Source: Pseudomonas sp. RIT288
Lineage (GTDB): Bacteria; Pseudomonadota; Gammaproteobacteria; Pseudomonadales; Pseudomonadaceae
Assembly: GCF_000631985.1 (NCBI RefSeq)
Contig: NZ_JFYN01000012.1
Location: forward strand, 558,001-622,000
Direction: 5' to 3'
Length of the DNA: 64,000 nt
Position 1 is the first letter of the stretch. Each line of letters starts with the position of its first letter. The notes below the pieces were generated by a model. It saw nothing but the letters and a program-made list of their open reading frames with translations. It did no database searches and was not told the origin of the DNA. This document shows, in pieces, positions 18,747 to 31,951 of the stretch. Position numbers and translations under genes: made by a program.

Positions 18747-19739
18747 ATGACTGCCCATCGAATTGGTTTCCTGATTTGGCCCAGCACTAAAGCTTTGACG
18801 CTGGCGCTGGCGGAGGAGGCCTTGCGTGTTGCTCAGCGGGTGCATCCGGAGGTGGTTTACGAACTGTCGTTTCTCCAGGCCGAAACCGTGACAGACGTTG
18901 CGGCCGACGGTGCGTGGCAACTGCCGGGCGAGGCGTGGACCGGCAAGCTGGAAAACTTCCAGAAACTGTTCCTGCTCGCCGACGAGCCACCGACCACGCT
19001 GGCCCCGGCACTCAGCAGCGCGCTCAAGCAACTGGTGCGTGCCGGTTGCGTGATCGGTGGCCTGTCGGCAGGCGTATATCCGTTGGCGCAGCTCGGTCTG
19101 CTCGACGGTTATCGCGCGGCCGTGCACTGGCGCTGGCAGGACGATTTCGCCGAGCGCTTCCCGAAAGTCATCGCCACCAGCCATCTGTTCGACTGGGATC
19201 GCGATCGCCTGACCGCGTGTGGCGGGATGTCGGTGCTCGACCTGCTGCTGGCGGTGCTGGCCCGTGATCATGGGGCAGAACTGGCCGGTGCGGTGTCCGA
19301 AGAGCTGGTGGTCGAGCGCATCCGCGAGGGCGGCGAACGCCAGCGCATTCCGCTGCAGAACCGCCTCGGTTCCAGCCATCCGAAGCTCACCCAAGCGGTG
19401 TTGCTGATGGAAGCCAACATCGAAGAGCCGCTGACCACCGACGAAATCGCCCAGCATGTGTGCGTGTCCCGTCGGCAGTTGGAGCGGATCTTCAAGCAAT
19501 ACCTCAACCGCGTGCCGAGCCAGTACTACCTGGAACTGCGCCTGAACAAGGCCCGGCAGATGTTGATGCAAACCAGCAAGTCGATCATCCAGATCGGCCT
19601 GTCCTGCGGTTTCTCCTCGGGGCCGCATTTCTCCAGCGCCTACCGCAACTTCTTCGGCGCCACGCCGCGCGAGGATCGCAACCAGCGGCGCAGCAGCAGT
19701 CCGTTCGAACTGTCGTCGGTGCCGCCGGAGCGCGGTTGA
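18747..19739 (+). CDS. argR: AraC-family arginine regulator ArgR
   Basis: A 330-residue regulator with an N-terminal DJ-1/PfpI-like domain (MTAHRIGFLIWPSTK..., about residues 1-190) and a C-terminal AraC-type pair of helix-turn-helix units (about 220-315; TTDEIAQHVCVSRRQLERIF and IIQIGLSCGFSSGPHFSSAYR). In Pseudomonas it activates arginine catabolic and uptake operons and is autoregulated. The last gene of the aot unit, separated from aotP by a REP. ATG 18747 matches known ArgR length; ATG 18708 is open but adds residues. The ribosome-binding site is weak. Confidence 0.92.
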   Translation: MTAHRIGFLIWPSTKALTLALAEEALRVAQRVHPEVVYELSFLQAETVTDVAADGAWQLPGEAWTGKLENFQKLFLLADEPPTTLAPALSSALKQLVRAGCVIGGLSAGVYPLAQLGLLDGYRAAVHWRWQDDFAERFPKVIATSHLFDWDRDRLTACGGMSVLDLLLAVLARDHGAELAGAVSEELVVERIREGGERQRIPLQNRLGSSHPKLTQAVLLMEANIEEPLTTDEIAQHVCVSRRQLERIFKQYLNRVPSQYYLELRLNKARQMLMQTSKSIIQIGLSCGFSSGPHFSSAYRNFFGATPREDRNQRRSSSPFELSSVPPERG

Positions 19740-19765
19740 CGCGCCCCGGGAGATTCCGCTGAACG

Positions 19766-22700
19766 TCACTCATCGATCTCGGAATCTTCGGACATGGACA
19801 CCTCCATTTCCGCCTGCTCGATGACAGCTTCCACGCCAAAATCGATGCGGTGTTTTCTGAAGTAGGCGATCAGCCGTTGCAGGCTGAGGTCAGAGAGCGG
19901 ATTGCCGCGCAGACTGAATTTTTCCGCACGTTCTTCTGGCAACTCCAGAATATCGCTGGGAACCTGGGTGATCGCGTTGTCGCTCAGGTCGGCGATTTCC
20001 AGATGTTCGAGTTGCAGCAAGCCCGGCGGCAGGCTGGTGATGCCGCTGTTGTCCAGCATCAGCGTTGACAGATTGGTCATCTGGCTGACATCCGGGGTCT
20101 CGCCCAACGGGTTGTCACTCAGGTCCAGGTGATCGAGGCGCTCCATTTGCGCAAGCTCAAGGGCGTTTTGCGGCGTGAGCGTCAACTCGCAGTGTGAAAG
20201 GGATAAATAGGTCAGCTCAGCCATACGAAACACCGCTGGCGGAATGTGTTCAAGTCGATATTGATAAATCGTCAGTCCTCTGAGGCTGGCAAACGTCTCG
20301 ACAAACCTGTCGATTCCAAACGTCTGGCCCGGCAGGCTTCTGATGTACAGATGCGTGACATGGCTGAAATCGGCATTGAGTACGGGCAAGTCGCCGCGGA
20401 TGATCGTCGCCAGGTTCAAGTCATGCAGTGGCTGGAGGTTCTGATCCAGATCGTCCTGCTCGGCTTCCCGGCGCCAACACTGCTCAATGAGCGATTTGAA
20501 TTCGTGGCGTGCGGCGTGCTCATTCAACACTTGCTCAATCGTGAAGGGCTCGCCACTGATCGGGTGCAGGGCAGGGTGGTCTGTCGCCCAGGTGGCGAGG
20601 TTGCTACTCAAGTCGCTGTATTCGCGCTCAAGCCGTGCAAGTTCGATTCGACCCTCGGCCAGGGTGCCGGGTAGCAGATAAAAAAACTCACTGGCCTGTT
20701 CCAGGTCCATGTGCGTGTACAGCGCCTGTACGCGCAGCAGATCAGCTTGTTCGGCCATTACGCCGAAGTCCTGGCGGGCGTCGTTGAAGTGACGTTTGAT
20801 GCGCTCCCGGTCTGCGCTGGCAATCGGATTGCCACTCAGATCGAAGCCTTCCGGAACGTTGTCGGGCAGCTCGAAAAGGGCGGGAGGCAACGACCGGATC
20901 TGGTTGTCGTTAAGCAGCGCTGTGCGCAATAGCGGGCGCGTGAGCAGGCCGGGTGGCAGTTCGGAAATGCCGGTCTCCGACACATCGATGTAATTGAGTC
21001 GGGGCATTTTTTCGACATTGGGGGTGAGTCCGAGCGGGTTCCTGAACAGATCCAGAGTTCTCAGCTGAGTCAGCGCCGCCAGTGTTGTGTGGCTCTCGGC
21101 TGTCAGGGTGATGCTGCAGTCGCTGAGAATCAGCTCGCGCAGTTGTGGCGATCGACTGATCGACTCCGGCAGGTTGCCCAGCTGGAAATTGCGCAGCGCC
21201 AGGCGACGCAAGCCGGAGAAACAGTTCAGAAAGCCGTGTATACCCTGGGTGCTGCCGACACCCTCGATGGTCAGATAGTCCACGTGACTGAAGTTCACCT
21301 CCAGCGCTGGCAGCTCTCCCATGATTGGCTGTGACAGGCGCAGATCGATGGTCTGCTCGGTGTTCTCCGACAAGGAAACCTGCTGCTTCCAGCAGTCCAG
21401 AATGTCGACGCGCATCTGCCGTCGGCGATGACGCTGGATCGCATATTGCTCGGTGGTGAGGCGGGCGCCGGTCTCCGGATGAACGAGCGGAATACCCTCA
21501 GCCCACGGATTCAGCACCGCGTCGAGGCGGTTGCGTTCAGCGATCAATCGGCTCAGTTCCGCTCGCGGGCCGCCCGGATGGCGTTGCAGGCGCTCGACAA
21601 ACGCGTTGAGTTCTTCGGGCAGCAAGTGCGGCAGCAGCCAGTGGGCATGGGCGTGCAGCGTCGGCGTGTTGACGGGCATGCGCCGATAGCCGCTGGTACC
21701 GCCACGCAGGCGCATGATCGTCGGGTCGTAAGCGGGTTTGCGAATCGGGTTTTGCGAGAACAGGTTCAGCAATGCTTGACGGTCGAGCGCGTGGTCACGA
21801 ATCAGCTGCTTGAGCTGCAGATCTTGTGTGATGTGGATGTTCAGCGCCGAACGTTGTGCGTCGGGCAGGGCATGCAACAGGCTCGCATACAGTGACCCCG
21901 GCGCGCTGAGCGACTCACCGGTAGCGTCGAACGGCTGATAGTCGCCCTGTTCGGTCAGTACCAGCACTTTGCGAATGAGAGCGTCCTGCGCGCCGAGGCT
22001 GTCGATCAGGTGCCCGCTATGGGTGTAGTGCCTGAGCTCCAGCCGTATCGACGGTGACCAGCCCGGCAACCGTGGCAGCGAATGGAGGGCCAGCCGATCG
22101 GTATCCAGATTATTGATCGTCGCTTGCAGCTCAAGTCCTTCGAGGGCTCGAGTTGCGCGCACTTGCAGACCCGTCTCCTGGGTCAGCGCGGCCAGTCTTT
22201 CGGAGAGTGTTCCACGCTGTAATTGCAGGTATTCGGCATCACTTGCCGTTTCCAGTATCGATTGCGCCAACGCCTTTGGCAGGCCGGGTTCGGCATCCAT
22301 CAATACCTGTACCCGCGGGCTGGCGCCGCGCTGCAATTGGCGATATCGATCCTCGAACAGGCTTTGGCTTTTACGCTGTGCCAGCTCGGCGACGGAGCGC
22401 CGCAGGCGGTTTGCGCGGGCTTCGGCCGAGGGGGCGGGCGTATGCGATGCTTCGCTCAATAGCCGCCTTCGTTGCGATTCTGTCAGGCGTTGCAGACAGG
22501 TCTTGAGCAGGTCGCCATCGTCCAGTCGTGAGCCCTCGATTTGTACGAAGGGCACATCGACGACAGGGCTGCGCCACAGTGTTCTGCCCTGGCGATCGAT
22601 CAGTTGCAGGCCCCGCTCTGCAGGCCAGTCGCCGGTGTCGAAAAGCAGTTGCAGTTGGGTGGCCGGGTCGGCGTTGAGGTAATCCTCGGCATGCGTGCTG

Positions 22701-24811
22701 CCGATCTGCTCGATGAACAATTGAATGTCCTGATCGATCTGCCAGCGCAATAGCGTATCGCTCAGTAAGGGTGGCAACTGATCGCGCTCGACGTGCATCT
22801 GACGCAGGGTGTTCTCCTCGCAGCCACTGATATTCAGCAGGCGCTCCCGCAGAGCGGCGGGAAGGCGCTGCATCTGCGCACTGCTGCGGCTCAGTACGGT
22901 GGCGCGATCCCAACCCAGTGGCTGGTCAATTTCGGTTTGCCAGGCACCTGCAGTGTTGTGCCTGAGTGCGGGTTTGTAAGCCTCGGGACGCGTCGGATGG
23001 TCGATGCGATAGGCCCCGGTTTCGGGATCAAGGCTGACGGCATACAACTTGTCTTCGAGAGCCAGCAGGCTCTTGCCTTGGTGGATTTGCAGGCCCAGTG
23101 CATCGGTTCGGACGTCTTTGGGTGGCGTGCCGGGCCACTCGTGAGGGCGCAGGTCGGGTTTCCAGTAGCGGGTCTTGCCATCGGCTGCCTTCACTGGAAT
23201 AAAGCGGTCGATGAATTGCACGACATCGGAAGGCAATAGCGCGCGAAACTCGCTGACGGCGATAACGCCGCCAGCGGCGAAAGTACTGACCTGCACCATG
23301 GACTCCACGACGCCGATCAAATGCGCGAATGCTTCGCGGGGTTGTCCTTCGGACCAGTCGACGATGCTTTCGAACGTTTCGTCGAGCAGTTGGTAGGCCG
23401 TGTAGGCAAGCATCAACTCGCCAAGAAATGGCACGAATGGCAGGGCGACGAACACGACGAGGTTGAGCAACGACTGTGCGATGTCCGTGAAGGAATCCCA
23501 GAGTGCCCAGCGCGCCTTGCGATCGACCACGGCCGTCGAGACGGCGATGACGCGGGCATCGTTGAGCATCTTGTCGAGCCTGCGTTGGTAGAGATACGCC
23601 CACAGCTCCCCCTGGAGCGGGGTCGCGACGATCTGCAGAAAAGGTCGCGCGACCGGATCCTCGCGCCAGGTCGGGCGTGGATCGCCGACCGGTACGGGTT
23701 GCCAGGTGACGGGGCTGAGCAGCGACTGCAACTGACTGAAAAAAGCCCCGCGTTCTGCGTGGTCGATGAAACGGCTGAAGAACACCTGATAGTCCGGATC
23801 GCGCAAGCGTTGCGCCAGCTCCTCGGCAAAGGCACCGCTGCTGGGGTATTCCTTGACCGGGTGTTGTGGGTCATCGGGAATGTAAACCACGACTCGCGCT
23901 GCTGCGTGTGCCGCTTCAAGATTTGGGGCGAACAGCACGATGCCGGTCAGGCTGACTTTCATCATCGTCAGCGCATGGCAATGCCACGCCTGACGATTGA
24001 GGCGCAAATGCTGCAAACCATCGAGCAGCCCGAGAATCAGGCGATGGACATCGGCTCCCAGCAGCTTTTGCATGTAGGCCATTTGCAGGGCGGCGACCAG
24101 TGCGGCTTTGTCACTCGTGCAAACCTGTGGTTGCAGCACGGCTGCGACCAGCGGATTGCTGATGCCCAGATTGTCTTGCAGATAAGCGTTATAGCGGTGG
24201 CCGATATCCAGTTCGCGGCACAGGCGGGTGAAGTCAGGGATCGGCATCGCCTTGAGGATGTTCGGCAGCACGCTGAACTGGCCTTCGGGGGAGGGCTGGC
24301 TGACATAGTCCGAGGCTGACTCAAAGGCGTCAGTGGCGGTCTCGCTGCTTTCAAAATTGTGCAGCGCGGCGTCCAGCAACGAGACAGTCCAGGTGCGTGC
24401 GGCGCCGGATTTGATGCGCAGCCACGGCACATGGTCGGGCAGATACAGGCGCAGGAAGGTCTGCCTGACATCCAGGCTCAAGCCAAAGCGCTTTTCCAGT
24501 TCGGCGCGCAGCAGCGGTTCGGCGAACGCTTTGGCGTCCTGCAACCGGGCAAGGCTTCGTTCGACGCGGTTGTGTGCGGTCCAGTGCGCGGCATTCAGCG
24601 CGCGCAACTTTTGGTGGTCGTTGTGTGACGCTTGTTTGAGGCTGGCGGGCAGCTGAGGGTTGGCCCGTTTCAAGGCTTCGCGTTTGTGTGCCGAAGCCTG
24701 GCTCAGCCACGGCGCAATGGCCTGGAGCAGCGGTTGATAGTGGGCATTTTGCCGGGGGAGCAACAATGCGTCGGGCAGAGGCGCGGGTGAGGTTGTGTTT
24801 TGGTCAATCAT
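19766..24811 (-). CDS. Giant LRR, dermonecrotic-toxin-like protein
   Basis: A roughly 1681-residue protein, by far the largest gene here. The N-terminal two thirds resemble the DUF6543 dermonecrotic-toxin-like region of Pseudomonas toxins and contain a strongly hydrophobic stretch (SLLNLVVFVALPFVPFLGEL, about residues 445-475). The C-terminal third consists of two similar modules of about 300 residues (about 1059-1355 and 1356-1661), each with a helical part containing a conserved CW (about residues 1140 and 1445), an FSHV strand, then leucine-rich repeats (SDNPLGETPDVSQM; GITSLPPGLL; LELPEE) ending IDFGV. No NEL E3-ligase domain is visible after the LRRs. It lies between argR and aruC, opposite strand. 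Start 24811 is preferred over the extended GTG at 24889; its SD is weak. Confidence 0.85.
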   Translation of the reverse strand: MIDQNTTSPAPLPDALLLPRQNAHYQPLLQAIAPWLSQASAHKREALKRANPQLPASLKQASHNDHQKLRALNAAHWTAHNRVERSLARLQDAKAFAEPLLRAELEKRFGLSLDVRQTFLRLYLPDHVPWLRIKSGAARTWTVSLLDAALHNFESSETATDAFESASDYVSQPSPEGQFSVLPNILKAMPIPDFTRLCRELDIGHRYNAYLQDNLGISNPLVAAVLQPQVCTSDKAALVAALQMAYMQKLLGADVHRLILGLLDGLQHLRLNRQAWHCHALTMMKVSLTGIVLFAPNLEAAHAAARVVVYIPDDPQHPVKEYPSSGAFAEELAQRLRDPDYQVFFSRFIDHAERGAFFSQLQSLLSPVTWQPVPVGDPRPTWREDPVARPFLQIVATPLQGELWAYLYQRRLDKMLNDARVIAVSTAVVDRKARWALWDSFTDIAQSLLNLVVFVALPFVPFLGELMLAYTAYQLLDETFESIVDWSEGQPREAFAHLIGVVESMVQVSTFAAGGVIAVSEFRALLPSDVVQFIDRFIPVKAADGKTRYWKPDLRPHEWPGTPPKDVRTDALGLQIHQGKSLLALEDKLYAVSLDPETGAYRIDHPTRPEAYKPALRHNTAGAWQTEIDQPLGWDRATVLSRSSAQMQRLPAALRERLLNISGCEENTLRQMHVERDQLPPLLSDTLLRWQIDQDIQLFIEQIGSTHAEDYLNADPATQLQLLFDTGDWPAERGLQLIDRQGRTLWRSPVVDVPFVQIEGSRLDDGDLLKTCLQRLTESQRRRLLSEASHTPAPSAEARANRLRRSVAELAQRKSQSLFEDRYRQLQRGASPRVQVLMDAEPGLPKALAQSILETASDAEYLQLQRGTLSERLAALTQETGLQVRATRALEGLELQATINNLDTDRLALHSLPRLPGWSPSIRLELRHYTHSGHLIDSLGAQDALIRKVLVLTEQGDYQPFDATGESLSAPGSLYASLLHALPDAQRSALNIHITQDLQLKQLIRDHALDRQALLNLFSQNPIRKPAYDPTIMRLRGGTSGYRRMPVNTPTLHAHAHWLLPHLLPEELNAFVERLQRHPGGPRAELSRLIAERNRLDAVLNPWAEGIPLVHPETGARLTTEQYAIQRHRRRQMRVDILDCWKQQVSLSENTEQTIDLRLSQPIMGELPALEVNFSHVDYLTIEGVGSTQGIHGFLNCFSGLRRLALRNFQLGNLPESISRSPQLRELILSDCSITLTAESHTTLAALTQLRTLDLFRNPLGLTPNVEKMPRLNYIDVSETGISELPPGLLTRPLLRTALLNDNQIRSLPPALFELPDNVPEGFDLSGNPIASADRERIKRHFNDARQDFGVMAEQADLLRVQALYTHMDLEQASEFFYLLPGTLAEGRIELARLEREYSDLSSNLATWATDHPALHPISGEPFTIEQVLNEHAARHEFKSLIEQCWRREAEQDDLDQNLQPLHDLNLATIIRGDLPVLNADFSHVTHLYIRSLPGQTFGIDRFVETFASLRGLTIYQYRLEHIPPAVFRMAELTYLSLSHCELTLTPQNALELAQMERLDHLDLSDNPLGETPDVSQMTNLSTLMLDNSGITSLPPGLLQLEHLEIADLSDNAITQVPSDILELPEERAEKFSLRGNPLSDLSLQRLIAYFRKHRIDFGVEAVIEQAEMEVSMSEDSEIDE

Positions 24812-24867
24812 GGAGACGGCCGTTTGCCTGGGAAAGATCCATAGCAAACACCGGTCATTGATTCGAT

Positions 24868-24889
24868 GTGCGGTACATATATACCGCAC
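24868..24889. promoter_or_regulatory. Palindrome in the promoter of the LRR toxin-like gene
   Basis: Perfect 8-bp arms GTGCGGTA and TACCGCAC flank CATATA, so a TATATA-type -10 element would lie inside the palindrome, 57 bp before the ATG. Such a design suits a repressor that blocks polymerase. The protein that binds is not known. Confidence 0.5.
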
Positions 24890-24973
24890 CCGATAAAACT
24901 CTCTTGATTAAGATCCCTGTACGTCTGCGCAAACGGCGGCGTGCAGTTTAAACTGCGCCTTTGCGACGCTATA

Positions 24974-26339
<1,366 letters not shown>

Positions 26340-26402
26340 TAGACCCTTCGACGCCTGAGGATTCGGGCGTCGATCAAAATTTTAATGCCGGACCCGATCC
26401 AC

Positions 26403-26491
26403 TGTAGGAGTGAGCCTGCTCGCGATTGCGGTATGTCAGTCGACTCATTGGTTTCTGACAGACCGCAATCGCGAGGAGGCTCACTCCTACA
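26403..26491. repeat. REP pair (BIME)
   Basis: Inverted copies of TGTAGGAGTGAGCCTGCTCG with matching GCGATTGCGGT/ACCGCAATCGC inner arms, between aruC and aruF. It may affect the relative level of the genes on either side. Confidence 0.85.
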
Positions 26492-26542
26492 AAGTCCGGT
26501 GTTTTTTTCTTCTGTAAATTTATAAGAGAAAGGAGTGACACC

Positions 26543-27562
26543 ATGCTGGTGATGCGCCCTGCGCAAATGGCTGATCTGGGCGAGGTACAGCGTCTGGCTG
26601 CGGACAGTCCGATTGGTGTCACTTCCTTGCCGGATGACGTGGAACGTCTGAGCGACAAGATCGCCGCAAGCGAAGCCTCGTTCGCCGCCGAAGTGAGTTT
26701 CAACGGTGAAGAGAGCTACTTCTTCGTCCTCGAAGACACCGCCACCGGCAAACTGGTCGGCTGCTCGGCGATCGTTGCCTCGGCCGGTTACTCGGAGCCG
26801 TTCTACAGCTTCCGCAACGAGACCTTCGTCCACGCCTCCCGCGAGCTGAAGATCCACAACAAGATCCACGTGCTCTCGCAATGCCACGACCTGACCGGCA
26901 ACAGCTTGCTGACCAGTTTCTACGTGCAGCGCGAACTGGTGGGTTCGCCGTGGGCCGAGCTCAACTCCCGTGGTCGCCTGCTGTTTGTCGCCAGCCACCC
27001 GGAGCGTTTCGCCGATTCGGTGGTGACCGAGATCGTCGGCTACAGCGACGAGAACGGCGATTCGCCATTCTGGGACGCGATCGGTCGCAACTTCTTCGAC
27101 CTCAACTACGCCGAGGCCGAGCGCCTGTGCGGCCTGAAGAGCCGCACGTTCCTCGCCGAACTGATGCCGCATTACCCGATCTACGTGCCGCTGCTGCCGG
27201 ATTCCGCTCAGGAAGCGATGGGCCAGGTGCACCCGCGTGCGCAGATCACCTTCGACATCCTGATGCGCGAAGGCTTCGAGACCGATCACTACATCGACAT
27301 TTTCGACGGTGGCCCGACCCTGCATGCGCGTGTATCGGGGATCCGCTCGATTGCCCAGAGCCGCGTGGTGCCGGTGAAGATCGGCGAGCCGGTCAAAGGC
27401 GCCGGGCGCCAGTATCTGGTGGCCAACGCGCAGTTGCAGGATTACCGCGCCGTGTTGCTGGAACTCGATTACGCGCCGGGCAAGCCGGTGACCCTGGATC
27501 TGGAAGCAGCCGAAGCCCTGGGCGTCGGTGAAGGTGCCAGCGTGCGCCTGGTGGCGGTTTAA
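26543..27562 (+). CDS. aruF: Arginine N-succinyltransferase, alpha subunit
   Basis: A 339-residue AstA-family protein. With AruG it transfers succinyl from succinyl-CoA to arginine, the first AST step. Starts MLVMRPAQMADLGEVQRLA; family features include HDLTGNSLLTSFYVQ, FWDAIGRNFF and LPDSAQEAMGQVHP. A strong AAAGGAGTG site precedes the ATG. AruF and AruG are similar in sequence, so they arose by duplication; Pseudomonas uses the heteromeric form while many bacteria have one AstA. Confidence 0.96.
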   Translation: MLVMRPAQMADLGEVQRLAADSPIGVTSLPDDVERLSDKIAASEASFAAEVSFNGEESYFFVLEDTATGKLVGCSAIVASAGYSEPFYSFRNETFVHASRELKIHNKIHVLSQCHDLTGNSLLTSFYVQRELVGSPWAELNSRGRLLFVASHPERFADSVVTEIVGYSDENGDSPFWDAIGRNFFDLNYAEAERLCGLKSRTFLAELMPHYPIYVPLLPDSAQEAMGQVHPRAQITFDILMREGFETDHYIDIFDGGPTLHARVSGIRSIAQSRVVPVKIGEPVKGAGRQYLVANAQLQDYRAVLLELDYAPGKPVTLDLEAAEALGVGEGASVRLVAV

Positions 27563-27613
27563 CGCCTTAGCGAGTTTCACGGGTGGCGAAGGCGGCCCGT
27601 TTGAGGAGATAGC

Positions 27614-30105
<2,492 letters not shown>

Positions 30106-30111
30106 TGCCTA

Positions 30112-30175
30112 TTCGCGAGCAGGCTCGCTCCCACAGGAAGTTGCATTCCAAAGTGGGAGCGAGCCTGCTCGCGAA
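30112..30175. repeat. REP hairpin
   Basis: TTCGCGAGCAGGCTCGCTCC and the exact inverted copy GGAGCGAGCCTGCTCGCGAA, an almost perfect long stem between aruD and aruB. Confidence 0.85.
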
Positions 30176-30244
30176 GGCCGCGCCTCGGTCTGACTGAATT
30201 GTTACTTGAAGCCTATAACAACAGATTCTCGTGGAGCCTCGCTG

Positions 30245-31591
30245 ATGAAATCCTATGAAGTCAATTTTGACGGTCTAGTGGGGCCGACCCATAACTACGG
30301 CGGTCTGTCCTACGGCAACGTCGCGTCCCAGAGCAACAGCCAGCAGTCCTCGAACCCGAAGGAAGCGGCGCTGCAAGGCCTGGCGAAAATGAAAGCGCTG
30401 ATGGAAATGGGCTTTCAGCAAGGCGTGCTGGCGCCGCAGGAGCGTCCGGACGTGGCCGCGTTGCGCCGTCTGGGTTTCAGCGGCACCGACGCGCAAGTGA
30501 TCGAGCGCGCAGCGAAAGAAGCCATGCCGCTGCTGGTCGCCAGCTGCTCGGCATCGAGCATGTGGGTGGCCAACGCCGCCACCGTCAGCCCGAGTGCCGA
30601 CACCGCTGACGGTCGCGTGCATTTCACCGCCGCCAACCTCAATTGCAAATACCACCGCAGCATCGAACACCCGACCACCAGCCGCGTGCTCGGCGCGATG
30701 TTCGCCGATCAGCAACACTTCGCCCATCACGCCGCGTTGCCGGCGGTGGCGCAGTTCGGTGACGAAGGCGCGGCCAACCACACGCGTTTCTGCCGTGAGT
30801 ACGGCGAGGCCGGTGTCGAGTTCTTCGTGTTCGGTCGCAGTGCGTTCGACACTCGCTACCCGGCGCCACAGAAGTACCCGGCGCGTCAGACTCTGGAAGC
30901 GTCGCAAGCGGTGGCGCGTCTGCACGGTCTGCGTGACGAGGGCGTGGTTTACGCGCAGCAGAACCCGGCGGTGATCGATCAGGGCGTATTCCACAACGAC
31001 GTGATCGCGGTGGGTAACGGCGAGGTGCTGTTCTATCACGAGGACGCGTTCCTCGACACCGAGCAGATGCTGGCCGAGTTGCAGGGCAAGCTGGCCAAGG
31101 TCGGCGGCAAGTTCCAGTCGATCTGCGTGCCGCGTTCGTCGGTCACCGTGGATGACGCGGTGCGCTCCTACCTGTTCAACAGCCAGCTGCTGTCGCGGCC
31201 TGATGGCTCGATGCTGCTGATCGTGCCGGAAGAGTGCCGTGGCAACGAGCGCGTGTGGAACTACCTGCAAGGTCTGACCAGCTCCGGCGGCCTGATCCGC
31301 GAAGTCAAAGTCTTCGACCTCAAGCAAAGCATGCAGAACGGCGGTGGCCCGGCGTGCCTGCGACTGCGCGTCGCGCTCAACGAAACCGAGCTGGCGGCGG
31401 TCAACCCAGGGGTTATCATGACCGCACCGTTGTACGGTTCGTTGACCGCATGGGTTGAAAAACACTACCGCGACCGCCTGAGCGAAACCGATCTGGCGGA
31501 CCCGCAGTTGCTGCTTGAATGCCGGACGGCACTGGATGAACTGACGCAAATCCTTAAACTGGGCTCGGTTTATCCATTCCAGATCAATTGA
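30245..31591 (+). CDS. aruB: N-succinylarginine dihydrolase
   Basis: A 448-residue AstB enzyme that hydrolyses succinylarginine to succinylornithine, CO2 and two ammonia. Recognised by [20 protein letters not shown] at the start, [31 protein letters not shown], and the C-terminal [16 protein letters not shown], where the Cys is catalytic. ATG 30245 is the family start; the frame extends to 30206. Second AST step. Confidence 0.96.
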   Translation: MKSYEVNFDGLVGPTHNYGGLSYGNVASQSNSQQSSNPKEAALQGLAKMKALMEMGFQQGVLAPQERPDVAALRRLGFSGTDAQVIERAAKEAMPLLVASCSASSMWVANAATVSPSADTADGRVHFTAANLNCKYHRSIEHPTTSRVLGAMFADQQHFAHHAALPAVAQFGDEGAANHTRFCREYGEAGVEFFVFGRSAFDTRYPAPQKYPARQTLEASQAVARLHGLRDEGVVYAQQNPAVIDQGVFHNDVIAVGNGEVLFYHEDAFLDTEQMLAELQGKLAKVGGKFQSICVPRSSVTVDDAVRSYLFNSQLLSRPDGSMLLIVPEECRGNERVWNYLQGLTSSGGLIREVKVFDLKQSMQNGGGPACLRLRVALNETELAAVNPGVIMTAPLYGSLTAWVEKHYRDRLSETDLADPQLLLECRTALDELTQILKLGSVYPFQIN

Positions 31592-31648
31592 TGGCCGGCG
31601 CGTCGCCTGAACGCGGCGCGCGGCTTGTCTCCCCAAGAGAGTAAAAAC

Positions 31649-31939
31649 ATGAGCGATTCCCTGCAGCTGATCCTTGAAGACACCGACGGCACGCAACTGC
31701 AAACCTCGTGCACCCGCGTCGCGGTCATGTGGCAAGGCAAAGAGCTGTGGATCCAGCAGGACGGCCGTGGCCAACTGCTGATCGGCGTGGACGTCGAGGA
31801 AGGTGACGAAGAGTACGCCAACCTGCTGCTGCGCCCATTGGCAACTAATCTGGTAAGTCTGCAACTGGAAATGGAACCGGCTGACGTCGGCGACGACGAA
31901 GACCACGTGCACGGCCCGGATTGCAACCACGATCACTAA
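31649..31939 (+). CDS. Conserved hypothetical of the aru cluster, His-rich tail
   Basis: A 96-residue acidic protein ending HVHGPDCNHDH, a possible metal-binding tail. It sits between aruB and aruE with 57 and 12 nt gaps, the same position as the small gene PA0900 in P. aeruginosa, so it belongs to the cluster. No known domain was recognised; some databases label relatives as topoisomerase II without evidence. Confidence 0.8.
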   Translation: MSDSLQLILEDTDGTQLQTSCTRVAVMWQGKELWIQQDGRGQLLIGVDVEEGDEEYANLLLRPLATNLVSLQLEMEPADVGDDEDHVHGPDCNHDH

Positions 31940-31951
31940 GGAAACCGCTCT

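Noticed and set aside
21438..24319. Plus-strand frames opposite the LRR gene
   Set aside because: Several shadows with no domain; the minus-strand LRR frame has clear repeated structure.
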